Positions 22,160 to 32,690 are shown, counted from the stretch's first letter. The stretch is 64,000 nucleotides of DNA from Luscinia megarhynchos (GCA_034336665.1 JAPFBE010000033.1:310001-374000); one strand, 5' to 3'. Numbers and translations are program-made. The notes: generated from the sequence alone by a model not told the origin.

Positions 22160-22846
22160 TGTCACGGTCCGTCTAGTTAGAGTGGGGGTCGTGAAGGTTC
22201 TTTTAAGAATCTCAGGGTGCAAAAGACACACAAAGGGACAGAATCAGTTGCTCTTGCAACAAATGCACTTTATTTTGTGCCAACCAAATGCGATAGTGGG
22301 ACAAAGAGAAAGAGACAGAGACAGAAAGAGGGAGAGAGAAAGGGGTTGGGATTATAGCTACCAAGACGGGCAGACGATCCTCGTGGAACCAGCCAATAGA
22401 TGTCCGTTGCCGTCTGGGGGGGGATCCCGCTGGGTCTTCAGTCTGGGGGGTGGTTTTTATAGTTCTTTTCCAAAGCGAGTGGCCTTTTAGCCAAAAGGTG
22501 GGAAGGCTTGTGGACTATTGTTCGTGGCCAAAGCGAGTGGCCTTTAGCCAAAAGGTGGGAAGGCTTGTGGACTATTGTTCGTGGAGGCAGGTATGACCAT
22601 GAGAAGGAGTCCAGCAGCAGCTTAGCATGACCAATTATCAAGGTCAGCAAGACCCATGCTCGAGGTCCCATTGTTTCCATCCTCGAGCGAACACAGTTCC
22701 AATCTCATGATCAGTTGCCATGAGAACACATCCTGGTCACCTGCAAGTCGCACCCCACCTAGGCTAAGCCAAAGTCCGAAAACCGTAGTCCACGGGTCTT
22801 CTTCAGATGGTCGTTGGGCAATACACGCTCTAGACGGACTCTTACA
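22160..22846 (-). repeat. Solo LTR-B copy 2, minus strand, perfect TSD
   Basis: Minus strand starts TGTAAGAGTCCGTCTAGA at 22846 and ends GGACCGTGACA at 22160. The target-site duplication is CAATG at 22155-22159 and 22847-22851. It is very similar to the plus-strand copy at 47395-48020. Near 22496-22580 this copy holds a local near-exact duplication of a block of about 55 bp (AAAGCGAGTGGCC..., present twice). It interrupts the ERVK-3 RT. Confidence 0.93.
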
Positions 22847-23036
22847 CAATGCATCCAGAGGATTTTTCTCTCTTTGCATTCCCTTTACCCAGTGTAAATC
22901 TTGAGGCACCTATGGAAAGGTATCATTGGGTTGTTTTAGCACAAGGTATGAAAAGAAGTGAGACAATATGTCAGCTTTTTGTAGCAATGCCTTTGAACCG
23001 GTCAGACTGAAGCTTTGCAATGTGTTGATATACCAC

Positions 23037-23136
23037 NNNNNNNNNNNNNNNNNNNNNNNNNNNNNNNNNNNNNNNNNNNNNNNNNNNNNNNNNNNNNNNN
23101 NNNNNNNNNNNNNNNNNNNNNNNNNNNNNNNNNNNN
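23037..23136. other. Assembly gap of 100 N
   Basis: Exactly 100 Ns, so probably a placeholder of unknown true length. It sits two codons before the YMDD motif of ERVK-3 RT. The left edge ends ACCAC (23032-23036), and the right edge reads GACA then ACCAC (23137-23145), which looks like an LTR terminus followed by a duplicated target site. Confidence 0.97.
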
Positions 23137-23598
23137 GACAACCACTATATGGATGATATTTTAATTGCTTCACAACATTGATCTGAGCTTGAATTCATAC
23201 TTTTACATATGATTCCAAAGCTGGAATATTTTTGCTTACAAATAGCTCCTGAAAAAGTGCAAAAAATGGCACCTTGGAATTACCTTGGATGGTTTATAAG
23301 TGAGAAAGTTGTCTGCCCATAATCTTTTAAATTGGTGCCTTCTGTAAAAAAATTACATGATTTGCAAAAATTGTTGGGCGCAATAAATTGGATTAGGCCA
23401 ATGCTCGGCATCACAAATGAAGAAATGAGCCCTTTGTTCAAATTGCTGAAAGCTGACACTGATTTGTTTTCTGCACAAACACAAAGGAGGCACATCTCAC
23501 CCTTGAGATAATTGCTGACGAAATTAGCTCCTATAATGCAGCCCGTTATCTTGTGGATTTACCTGTGCCTGGTTTTGCAATTAATAACACTTTTCAGC

Positions 23599-24036
23599 TG
23601 TAACTGTATGGGAGGCTAGATGGGGGTTTTCTAGCTTGCTGCTACAAGTCTGGATAGCTCCGCAAAGTTCTTGTAGCAATACAGTTACCAAGTCAGCCAA
23701 AAAGACTTCGAGATCTTGCTGCGGATGTTCCAAAGAGTTTTATTTCTTCGAAGGGAGTCCACATACAAAATCCAATTATACAATATAACAAGGGGTTTTT
23801 CTAGCTTTTCAGAGGATTGAATTCCTAACCAATAAGAACTACAAATTAAAAACTGTCCAATTCCTTTAAAATTCCAAGTAAGAAAAGACCAATCACTTAA
23901 CTTTAAAAACCAATAGCAATCCTAAGAGATAACAGAAGTTTTGATAAGGAGAAAGGGGGCATGCTCTAGGGGGTTTCTTTTTCTTCAGGGAACCAGATCC
24001 CAGGGGCCCTGCTTGGGGGAACTAACATCTTCCACA
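23599..24036 (-). repeat. Solo LTR-D copy 1, minus strand, 6-bp TSD
   Basis: On the minus strand it starts TGTGGAAGATGTTAG and ends CAGTTACA, 438 bp. TTCAGC flanks it on both sides (23593-23598 and 24037-24042); a 6-bp duplication is typical of class II ERVs. AAATAAAAC near 23738-23746 is the minus-strand polyadenylation signal. Homologous copy at 45372-45712 in the other orientation. Confidence 0.92.
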
Positions 24037-24042
24037 TTCAGC

Positions 24043-24334
24043 CTTTTGCCAGATGTTGATGGATGGCAAAGATGTTTATTTTTTAGAATGGATATTCCTC
24101 TCCCATACTTCTAAGTGAACAATAACCACTCATTTAGAAATGTGCTTTGATTCTGTTTCCAGAGGCAGACAATGCGCCAGTCATATATTAGGATGAGATC
24201 CTGATATCGTCATTCCTTCACAGAGGCACAAATTTGATTGTTTACTACGAGACTCAATAGCTTGTGCTGTTTCTTTTGCTGATTTCTTAGGGAAAATCTT
24301 GTTTCATTTGCCATCTCACAATCTACTTCAGGCG
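24043..24334 (+). pseudogene. pol: ERVK-3 RT connection/tether remnant
   Basis: This sequence lies between the LTR-D and LTR-E insertions and, from its position, is the RT-RNase H connection of ERVK-3. Short pieces such as NNHSFRNVL are read in broken frames. It has no recognisable motif of its own; the assignment rests on the flanking pol segments. Confidence 0.55.
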
Positions 24335-25796
24335 TGTGCTGGTTTTGCATGGAAGTCACCTAGGAGGAGGACACAGGCACACACACAAAGGGGTTTTTCT
24401 CTATGAGAACTTCCTCTGTGAGTTGCTGGGACCAATCGGAAATCTGATTTAATAATTGACAGCCTGGGAAACCAATTAAAAAGTTACTTCGCCTCCTTGA
24501 ATCACATAGGCAAAATTGAAAACGCCCTCTTTTGACTTCCGGCTTGTGAGGAGGTAAGGCCAGCCAGTCCGGCTTGGCTTGGCCCGGCCCGGCCCCCGTC
24601 CCCAAGTGGCCTGGCTGGGCAGGGGTCGGGGAGCCACTGGGCCTCCCCCCTCCCACCCCCCACCTTTTTCAGCCAGGGCCCCTGATGGCCAGGGGAAAGA
24701 TAAACCTTTGCTAAGATCATAGCTTTTCCCCCCTGCCTCCAGCGTGGCCACAGCTCAGTCGGGGCCCTGCCACCATCTCGGAAGCAGGCGTGGGGAGGCA
24801 AAGCCCCCCAGCTGCCCACGAAGCTTGGGGGAAATGCAGCTGGGCTCTGTTTCAGCCAAGTCCCCTCACTCATTCACTTTCTGGGCTCTGCAGTTTCATC
24901 CAGCTTCCCCCACACAGCCTGCTCGGCCTGAAATCCTGGCACAGCTCCAGCATGGCCTGGCTCAGCTCCTTCACCATCTTTGTGCAATTTTAACCCTTCA
25001 AATGCTCGGATAAGACTGCAGAGCTCCTGTTCTCCCTTGAAGGAGAGGAATAAAGCAGAAAGTATACTAAAGTTAGTGAAGTAAGATCCAAGTTTCCAGA
25101 TGGGAAAAGATTGAGGAGACGCCGTGAAAGTTGGTGAAAAGTCTTTTTGTAAGCCATGGGGTGGACTGAACTGTATTGCACTGAAAATTTCTATAAATCG
25201 TGGAGAAACACATTGGGAGGTTGGAGTGTTTGAGAAAAGGATCCTTTGCCCCGAGGGGAAGGGGGTCTCTGTTCTGGAGAATGCAAAGATGAACATAGAC
25301 ATTTCATGGAAAAATGAAGGAAACTTTTGGCTTTGAATAGCTTGGCCTTAAAATTAATACCCCATGAGTTTTTAGCATGTCCCGGAAACACAGGTCTGGG
25401 AAAGCTGTGAAGATGAGAGGAGTTTCACAATTTGCAGATTTTCCCGGGTGGATGCAAATTGTGAAAGTGAAGACACAAGAGAATTTTATTCTTCTCTTGA
25501 AAAAAACCCTATAGCCAAAACAAGAAGAAACTTTTCTCTCTGAAGTGAACTGAAATGATTTTTTAAGTGAAAGACTGACTGAAGTGTCTCTGTATGTTGT
25601 TAAGAAATGTGGGAGGTGGGGGGAGGAGGGAGTGATTTGAAAATCTTATTCCGAATTTCTTATTTTCTCTGTGTTATTAATAAATTTGTTTTTATACCGT
25701 TTTAAGTTTTAGGCTTGCCTTGTTTTTACTCCTAAATCCTATCTCAAAGAGAGAATGAGTGTATTAAAATTGGCAAACCTAAATGAAACCAAGACA
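24335..25796 (+). repeat. LTR-E copy 1, plus strand
   Basis: Starts TGTGCTGGTTTTGCATGG and ends TGAAACCAAGACA, 1,462 bp, with AATAAA at 25679-25684. Flanks AGGCG and AGGCT form a 5-bp target-site duplication with one mismatch. The second copy, at 37694-39087, has the same termini. The long GC-rich middle (24540-24960) gives sizeable spurious frames on both strands. It is inserted between RT connection and RNase H of ERVK-3. Confidence 0.88.
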
Positions 25797-26245
25797 AGGC
25801 TCTAAACTCTCTCCCGCTAAGTGTTAATTCCTTGGTCGCAGCAGACCCAATTCCAAATACCCTAACTGTGTTTATAGCTGGATCAGGAAAAACTCACAAA
25901 GCTACAGTGACTTGGTATGATGGAGCCGAGTGGAAGGATCATGTTACACAAATTGGCTCTGCACAAGTAATCAAACTCAGAGCTGCAGTGGAGGTGTTTC
26001 ATCTATTTCCTAAGTCATCTATTAATCTCATAGCAGATAGTGCGTATGTTACCGGAATACCTCTGTGAATGCTTGATGCTTCTCCGCACTTTGTAAATAC
26101 TGCTGATATAACCCCATTACTTGTTGATTTAATACCTCTCATTCGTTCTCCTTGTACACCGTTTTTGTCATGCGTATTCACTCCCATACTAAATTACCAG
26201 GTCCCCTAATGGAAGGGAACATTCGTGCTGACCACTTGACAATGG
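25797..26245 (+). pseudogene. pol: ERVK-3 RNase H
   Basis: The frame 25832-26068 reads PNTLTVFIAGSGKTHKATVT, EWKDHVTQ, then INLIADSAYVTG (the third acidic position is kept). The first catalytic Asp appears replaced: the motif that reads FTD or YTD elsewhere in this window reads FIA here. A stop at 26066 breaks the domain before its HSHTKLPGP end near 26180-26210. Confidence 0.82.
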
Positions 26246-26620
26246 CAGTCATATCTAATCAGACATTTGCAGCTGCCTCACAATCTCACGCCTTTTTCAT
26301 CAAAATTCTGCTGCTTTATCTAAAGATTATGGTATTTCAATGTCTCAGGCATGCATGATTGCTAATGCTTGTCCTGACTGCCAGCATTTTTCTTCTGCTA
26401 ATGTGCCTGGTGGGGTAGTACTTAGAGGGCTTGCAGCCTGTCTATTATGGCAAACTGATGCTATGCACGTTCCTTCCTTTGGCCAGCAGAAATTTGTTCA
26501 TTGTTATATGGACTTATATTCAGGCTTTTTAGTCACCACCTCACACACAGGTGCATCTGCAAAAGATTATTGTCTCCACTTTAGTCGGTTCTCTTTTCTC
26601 TTCGGTCCTCTGGGCTAGCT
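26246..26620 (+). pseudogene. pol: ERVK-3 integrase, N-terminal half
   Basis: It has HHCC zinc-domain residues (SQSHAFFHQN in one frame, then CPDCQHF in the frame from 26340) and the first part of the core with the first Asp in LLWQTDAMHVPSF. The second Asp and the Glu are missing because ERVK-4 sequence begins at 26636. One frameshift lies near 26300. Confidence 0.85.
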
Positions 26621-26635
26621 CCAAACTGCCGGAGA

Positions 26636-26918
26636 TGTAGAGACCCAACAAGGACAAAGGTAAAAGACAAGGAGGCTCTTTCTCTCAGAACACAGTCCAC
26701 AGTTTATTGCTGAACAACTTCCAAGGGAAAAAAAGGAAGAACAGAAGATGAGGGGAATTTAAACTCAGGGGGAGGGGAAGAACAGAACTATAACCAATGG
26801 TATATAGCCAATGGGGAGAGGCGAAGGGAGGACTGAACCAACTCCACAAACTAGGGGGAGTAGAGAACAAACCATTCAGTGCAATATACAAAACAACAAC
26901 TTATTGCAGTACAACACA
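26636..26918 (-). repeat. LTR-F, 3' LTR of ERVK-4, with polypurine tract
   Basis: On the minus strand a polypurine tract (ATAAAAGGGGGA, 26919-26930) is followed by TGTGTTGTACTGC. The LTR ends GGGTCTCTACA at 26636, about 283 bp. A TATA-like motif (GGCTATATACC) and AATAAACTGTGG are found near 26805 and 26705. Compact LTRs like this fit betaretrovirus-like elements. Confidence 0.82.
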
Positions 26919-27216
26919 TCCCCCTTTTATGTTAAATAAGGTTAAAAGACAGGCGTCAGGTTTATTATTATTCAGAATACGAATTTGCCCACCACTTATG
27001 ATTTTCAGGCAAGTTAGATTGCTTTTGCTTCACCAAATCTATGTGGCTGACTTCTGAGGTAGTAGGAATTAAACTGTTAATGGCTTTGAAAATTAAGCAA
27101 CGTAGAACTCCGAACGCCAACTCTATTATGAAAAGAAAAACAAAAAACAACAGAATTGTTTTAACTATTGAATTCCACCACCCCGTGAGCCCCGAACCTT
27201 TGAAGAGCCCACTGAA

Positions 27217-28353
27217 CTAGTCTTCAGATTCTTGCTTTGCTTGTCCAAACCAGCTTTTCATTTCTCGGAGGGCTGCATTGATGTCGGGAGATTTTGAGGC
27301 TAAGTTCAGGCAACAGAGTCCTTCAAATTCCTGGCACTCATGTCCATGCAATAGCAGGAGGAAGTCTACAGCTGCATGATTTTGGAGTGTGGCCTGCCTG
27401 GTAATCTCCTCGTCTTCTAGGAGGGAGCTGATGGCGGTGGATGTTAAGTTTGCCTGTTTGACCACCCAGCACTCTAGGTGGCCCAATTCACCTAGGGTGT
27501 TGACTGCTGTGACCCATGGAAGGAATAAGGACAAAGCAACTCTTTTTGACTTGGCCCAATGAAAAATTTCGGAATCACACTTTGGGTCCAAATTGTCAGC
27601 ACTTCTCTTTTGAATTTTCTTGGCAGACTTGTTTTTCCAAGTCCATTCGCCAATTAAGGTTTGGTTGGGTGCTAACAGGGACAACCACCCGAAGGTACAT
27701 GGCCCTCCTAATAGCTGAGAAGGGATCCCTGCCCATGTCCGATCTCCACAAATCAAGAAAGGACCCCAAGGGAGGTTTTTGGGACTTGAATGGTAGGGGT
27801 TGTCCACTGCAACATGGCTAAGAATATTACACCACTTTTTGGTGGTAAATTCCTCTCCATACTACAGTATGCTGTTAAAGGCTTTAGTGCTAGATAATGC
27901 GCTGAAGGTAAAGTGAAAGCAGTAATGTGCCGGGGAGGAACCTAATAGCCCTATTTCTTGGGGCTCCTGACCTGCTTTGGGCAAATTTGGTAGCCACTTC
28001 TATTCAGGGTTCTTAATCATTACAGCCCGTCAATGACGATTTTGGCGTCAGATGTTATATGACTCAGGACCTGGGTTAGGCATAGGTGTCACAAAGATGG
28101 CTGGATATTCTCCAGCTTGCAATGGAATCCCTACCAGGCAGGTAGACATAGGGTCTCTGGCTGCTGCAGTGGACAGACATACATTTTCTTGTTGGAGCAT
28201 CTGTGCCAGGGTAGCCCAGATGTTTTGGTGTGGCTGAGGGACGATCCATGCAGCTGTCAGACTGCTCAGCTTGAACAGGATGACAACTTTGATAGGGCTC
28301 ATCGCGACGTTGAGTGGGAGATAGGCTTTCTTTCTAAAAAGAAAAACAAACAT
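27217..28353 (-). pseudogene. env: ERVK-4 env (SU N-terminus and C-terminus, TM)
   Basis: The SU leader is at 28353-28048: a hydrophobic segment, then AAWIVPQPHQNIWATLAQML. Middle SU is short or lost. The frame 27807-27217 has an SU end (GGPCTFGWLSLLAPNQTL), a basic cleavage-like site (KKIQKRS), a fusion peptide region (VALSLFLPWV), LQNHAAVDFLLLLHGHECQ and a complete CX6CC motif. Past the stop at 27217 a membrane anchor can still be read (26968-27150). The CX6CC and the LQN segment place it with the alpha/gamma/D-type TM class rather than MMTV-type. Confidence 0.85.
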
Positions 28354-28402
28354 TTTTAAAGCATATTAAAAGTCAGTGTGTCTGCCAGAATGTAGCCAGA
28401 TC

Positions 28403-28680
28403 TTAGGGAGGTTTTCTTTCCTCTTTCCAGCAGCATCTTCTTTTTGAAGCAATGGCTGCTTGCTTCTCATCTTGTTCTGCTGGAACTGGATTTTTGGAGA
28501 TGAAAGATTTTACCCTCTTTTGGGGTATCCAACACAGGCCTGTTGGGGTGGAAACGCAGGCGTAGCCATGCCCCCAGGTAACGAGTTCATAAGGGCCCTT
28601 GGTCTCCGAAGTCGCTGGGTCCTTAATTGAGACAGGTGGATGCTGGGACAACTTAAACTGATTACTGCTGTTAAAGTTAC
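28403..28680 (-). pseudogene. pol: ERVK-4 integrase C-terminal domain
   Basis: The frame 28651-28403 reads KGPYELVTWGHGYACVSTPT and GLCWIPQKRVKS, the SH3-like DNA-binding end of the integrase. It continues the core at 29405-29990 after the LTR-G insertion, and the last codons approach the env start at 28353. Similar domains occur near 5230-5330 and at 52907-53116. Confidence 0.88.
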
Positions 28681-28685
28681 CTACC

Positions 28686-29399
28686 TGTTGAGGGTTGAGT
28701 GTTTTTCTATTACTGTGTCAATTTAAAGAATTTTTTCCATTATCATGCCAATGGAGCTGGCCGGGTTACACCCAGGACCTTTGACGACTCTAGACAAAAG
28801 GGGTAGGTGGGATCTGGGCTTCCAGAGGGCCTCTTGTGCTTCCAGAGGGGACTCGTGTTTCTGGCAAGCTCAGAGGAGGACGCCCCAACTGCAGCCACAC
28901 GGCCGAACGCAGGAGCCGGACCCTCTGAGATCACCTGCCCTGCATTTCCCTGTTCCAGCCTTCTAGCTCTGCGGCCATAGCTAATCACCTGGACACAACG
29001 GTGAGGAAGGAGCTGCCCGCTCCAGCCGCTCCCACCCGAGACAGACGTGGCTGCTGCCATCCCCTCCCACCTTCGCTCCCGCCTGCTCCCTGCAGCTGCC
29101 GAGCTTTGTTCCGGCTGCAGCGCCAAGACCGAGGGCAGAGAGAGAGTGTGCCCACAGCTAAAGAAAGGACTGGGACCGAGTTATCTGTTCTGTGTTGTTG
29201 GTAATTTTAACAACTGCTGTTCTTTCTGCTTGTATGGTTAGATATATTAGTAAAGGAGCTATTATTCCTACCCCCTTATCTCTGTCTCAGAGTCTTGGAT
29301 TCAAACAATTATAATATTTGGGGGGACTGGATTAAGGTCTCTACTTCAAAGGAAAACTTCTGCCTTTATTGGCAGACACCTGTCCTTCAAACCAGGACA
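28686..29399 (+). repeat. LTR-G copy 2, inserted in ERVK-4 integrase
   Basis: Starts TGTTGAGGGTTGAG, ends CTTCAAACCAGGACA, 714 bp. Flanks CTACC and GTACC are a 5-bp target-site duplication with one change. It is opposite in orientation to its host provirus. It has the same C-rich middle and 3' blocks as copies 1 and 3. Confidence 0.9.
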
Positions 29400-29404
29400 G
29401 TACC

Positions 29405-29990
29405 GCCAGACGACTCATATTCTCAAATGAACAATTTAGAAAATTAATTGTAAACATGACTTTGCAGAGCTTTTATTGTGGTGACATCCACACAGTTGAA
29501 CTGCTCTGATTAGCCAAAATTTGCTTGAGCATCTGATGGGGACGCTCAGTCATAGCTTGGCCTGTGGGGAGTGGGGGATGGCAGTTTTATGTTTCAGTCC
29601 CCACTGCTGGACAAACTCCAAGAACTCCTTGGATGCATACGCTGAGCCATTGTCGGTCTTAATTTCCCTAAGGATCCCCAGCACTGAAAAGGCTTGCACT
29701 AGGTCTTGTTTGGCATGCACAACCTTTTCTCCTGCATGGGCAGAGGCATAAACTGCACCTGAATATGCATCAATGCTTACATGAACATATTTGAGGCGAT
29801 GGAAACTGGGAATGTGTGTTATGTCTGTCTGCCACACTTCACAGCTCCCAAGGCCTCGGGGGTTAACCCCAATACCCAGTGATTGCATAGCCTGGAGCTG
29901 GCAACTGGGACATGTAGCCACAATGGCTCGAGCCTGACTCCGTGTTAGTTGGAACTGACAGATCAGACCTGGAACATTCTGATGGTATTG
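29405..29990 (-). pseudogene. pol: ERVK-4 integrase core
   Basis: The frame 29921-29550 carries CPSCQ of the zinc domain, the first Asp in CEVWQTDITHIPSF and the second in IKTDNGSAYAS, both intact. The third acidic residue (TERPHQ) is read in another frame after a frameshift near 29545. The insertion site of LTR-G at 29400 lies between core and C-terminal domain. Confidence 0.88.
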
Positions 29991-30059
29991 CTGGTGATTC
30001 AGCTTCGCCTATTGGAATATGTCTGGGAGGTGCACCCTTTCAGGTGGGGCGGCAACGCA

Positions 30060-30721
30060 GTTGACTTTAAGATTCCCTTATGCGTGTTCGCCTGGCAAAT
30101 CAGTATGTGACGTTACATGCATTACAGAGAACAGATGCACTCTCTGTGAAACTAAATAAATTAGTTTTGAGATCAACCTGAAGAGATGCTTGTTCTCGAT
30201 GTCTTTGAGAACTGCCTGCTCAGCCCTGGACACTACCCCCGCCATGTCTGCTGAGTCGGTTACCAAATTAATTGGCTCCGAGAAATTCTCAAAGGCTCTC
30301 ATGACTGTGCCAAATAAACGACCTGGGGCGACCCCTCCACAAACTCAACATCAGCTTCCCAATTCTGAGTCTGGGGATCTCTCCAAGTCATCACCGACTT
30401 GTGGGACACCCCAGACACGTCAGTGAACACTGTGAGACATTTGAGCAGCCTACGGCTCCTTTTCTCACAACGAATGAGTTGGAATTCCTCATTAAACAAT
30501 TTGCGTGATGGGACGTGGACTGATATTTGTCCACTGTAGCTGTCCAGAGATAAGTGGAGATTGACATTGCTCTGGAGCAGGTGCTCGAACATCTCTTTGG
30601 TCAGCCTCTCAGGAGAGTTCTTTCCCTCCTCAGAAAATTTGACTGGGAGGTGAATACACGCAAAGTCACTACGAGCTAGCACATGTAGCCTTATCCTAGC
30701 TTTCCAGATCAGCTGAGTCAT
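30060..30721 (-). pseudogene. pol: ERVK-4 RNase H and connection
   Basis: The frame 30721-30299 has a connection segment, then CLTVFTDVSGVSHKSVMTW (first Asp) and the strand QNWEADVEFVEGSPQVV. The frame 30302-30078 continues with AFENFSEPINLVTDSADMAG and the end HVTSHTDLPG. One frameshift near 30300 separates them. The domain is otherwise well preserved. Confidence 0.87.
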
Positions 30722-30772
30722 CAGCTCTTGTGACTTGGTGATTGTCTTGGATCATTGGTGGGAGAGGAAAAC

Positions 30773-31385
30773 CTACTCTATGATTAAGAGTGAATCATTC
30801 TGCCCTTCGATCCATTGGAATATCAAACCATGCAAGTGTGGCAGCATTCCCAGGACAATAAATTTGAATGGCAGCTCGGGCTGATAATGATGAGCCTGCC
30901 TCTCAGCAAAAGCCTTCTGTGTTTTTTTGATTGTGGCTTTTGCCTCTAGGGACAGCTCCCTAGGAGAAACCAACTCTCTCTCCCCCCTGAATAAATTGAG
31001 GAGGGGGTCTAGGTCCTCATTGGTGAGGCCTAACCAGGGCCTGACCCAGTTCAAAGACTCGCAGAAGGAATGGAGATCTGCTAGGGTTTTGGGATCCATA
31101 TTGATTTTCAATTTCTGCAGAATAACAGTCTGTGCAGTGATCTCCAAGCCCAGCTACTTCCAAGGTGACACCCTTTGGACTTTGTCTTCCTGCAGTTGGA
31201 ATCCAGCAGAGGTTAAAACCTTAACTACTAGGTCAAGTGTGTGTTGGAGTATAGAGCCATCGTGGGCGCACACAAGCACGTCATCCATGTAGTGGAGGAT
31301 GACGGCTTACCTTTTTTGGGCACGCACAGGGGACAGCAATGAGGCCACGTACCACTGGCAGATGGAAGGACTGCACTTCAATAGG
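30773..31385 (-). pseudogene. pol: ERVK-4 RT, palm and thumb
   Basis: Homology starts near 31385 (SPSICQWYVA in one frame). The YMDD codons are intact at 31280-31291 (minus strand). The thumb follows in 31147-30773 (KTLADLHSFCESLNWVRPWL). A stop lies just before the YMDD segment and another near 31155. All upstream RT is absent. Confidence 0.87.
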
Positions 31386-31418
31386 ACTACTTAATAGTAT
31401 GGGAATGCATTTTGTAAT

Positions 31419-32690
31419 TGTCTTAGGTTGCAATGCAGGATGTAACCAAAATTCTATCTGGTGTATTCTATCACCATCTGTTAAAACCAGATGGGGCAAT
31501 GTTCTTTATCTTTCCCCCGACCCATCCTTCCTCCAGGAAGATATCTGCCTTTAATAGGCCATTGAGTCCCACTGCATGACTGATAAAATTACATCATCCA
31601 ATTGTGAGATGCTCCACTCAGGGGGAGGAGCCAAGCATTTCCTACCTAGATAAAATCTGAAGATTTGGAACATCAGATCAGCCTTTTTCTACTTGTTTCC
31701 AGAGGAAAACTGACCCTTCTACATTATCACTGGACCTTGGGAGGAAAACTGCACCCTTCTACAGGACAACTGTTTCAACAGAACCACATCTGTCACTCCA
31801 GAAGGACTGCAGCCACCACTTAAATGGACTGCTACCAACACCCTGACTGAGACAGTGTCAGATTGTATTCTGACTGTCAGTGTTTTGGTTTTTTGTATTA
31901 GTTTTTTTTAATTTTAATTTTCCTAGCAAAGAACTGTTATTCCTATTCCCATATTTTTGCCTGAGAGGTTGTCACAATCCGCTCACATAAGCGGGGGTTG
32001 TTATGGTTCGTTTGACCTTGGGGTTCAAAAGGCACACAATAGGGGACAACTATTTTTATTCAACAGCAAACAGCTGTGCACCTTTATTGAGTGCCAACAA
32101 CTCAGTTTTGCGACAGAGGGAAGAGATATAAAGGAAACAAAGTAAAGAGAGAGACAGAAAGAGGGGGATGGGGAATAGCTACCAAAAGATGGGGCGAGTC
32201 CTCGTGGTCCCGCCAATAGATGCAACATCCTTGTGGTCCGGCCAGTAGACGTGTCTTCGTTCTGCGGGGAGATTTCAAAAGTCTCTTCAGAAAGCCACCT
32301 TTTTATAGTCTTTTTCCAAAGCAAGTGGTCTCTGGTCAAGAGGTGGGGAGATGTATGGACTATTTTGTGGAGACTCATTGCTCCGAGAAGCAGGCGCAAA
32401 ACATGGTGCTCCCAACCAATACCTGCTTGAACACAACGCACCTGTGAACTGTCACTTGGCAAGCATCCATCTCGGCCAGGCCAGAACTTCTGTCCAAACC
32501 AAGTGGGGTCCCGGGGTCTCAGTCTCTGATCTTGGATGGTCATGAGGCAGATCAGGGTACCTTTGGACCATCTCTTACAAAGATCTTTAATTTCAAAATT
32601 ATAATGATTTTGAGGGATGTGGTTTAAATTTACCATTTCAAAGGAGGCTCCTGCTTTCTTAAGCAGATACCCATCTTTCAAACCAAGACA
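31419..32690 (+). repeat. LTR-A copy 1 with perfect 5-bp TSD, carrying nested LTR-B
   Basis: Starts TGTCTTAGGTTGC, ends TTTCAAACCAAGACA. GTAAT flanks both sides (31414-31418 and 32691-32695). Without the nested LTR-B (31970-32579) the element is about 660 bp. It contains the blocks GTATTCTATCACCATCTG and CTACCTAGATAAAA. The near-palindromic ends (TGTCTTAGGTT, AACCAAGACA) are a family trait shared with LTR-G and LTR-E. Confidence 0.92.
31970..32579 (-). repeat. Solo LTR-B copy 3 inside LTR-A
   Basis: Minus strand starts TGTAAGAGATGGTCC at 32579 and ends GGATTGTGACA at 31970, 610 bp. Its 5' part differs from copies 1 and 2 and matches the variant at 19738, so it is a second subfamily. The flanks GAGGT and AAGAT do not match, so the target-site duplication has decayed or the ends are slightly off. 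Confidence 0.82.

Larger units (their letters stand above)
21800..23592 (+). pseudogene. pol: ERVK-3 reverse transcriptase, split by LTR-B and the gap
   Basis: The first part (21830-22159) has [20 protein letters not shown] and [19 protein letters not shown], and ends in [10 protein letters not shown], where LTR-B is inserted. After 22846 the palm continues (YHWVVLAQGM, then ICQLFVA). After the gap the active site YMDD is intact at 23146-23157, followed by the thumb (LLGAINWIRPMLGITNEEM). Stops are scattered through the thumb. The right part is cut by LTR-D at 23598. Confidence 0.88.
20200..26620 (+). mobile_element. ERVK-3: gag-pro-pol body, plus strand
   Basis: Capsid, nucleocapsid, dUTPase, protease, RT, RNase H and the N-terminal half of integrase occur in order. 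The element is interrupted by LTR-B (22160-22846), an assembly gap (23037-23136), LTR-D (23599-24036) and LTR-E (24335-25796), the three LTRs each with target-site duplications. It is cut at 26620 by the 3' LTR of ERVK-4, so the end of integrase, env and 3' LTR are absent. It is class II like ERVK-1 but a distinct lineage. Confidence 0.9.
26636..31385 (-). mobile_element. ERVK-4: 5'-truncated provirus, minus strand
   Basis: Read on the minus strand: RT palm (from 31385), RNase H, integrase core, [LTR-G inserted], integrase C-terminal domain, env, polypurine tract, 3' LTR. gag, pro and the first half of RT are lacking; homology ends near 31385 next to unrelated sequence. It lies against the cut end of ERVK-3 integrase, in opposite orientation. 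The env is the most complete one in the window. Confidence 0.88.

Noticed and set aside
22910..23173. Frames running through the N block
   Set aside because: The gap is an undefined sequence, so the frames are artefacts.
24476..25013. GC-rich frames in LTR-E copy 1 (and 37845-38443 in copy 2)
   Set aside because: They occur in a solo LTR and are open on both strands. Copies differ in frame, so no conserved protein.
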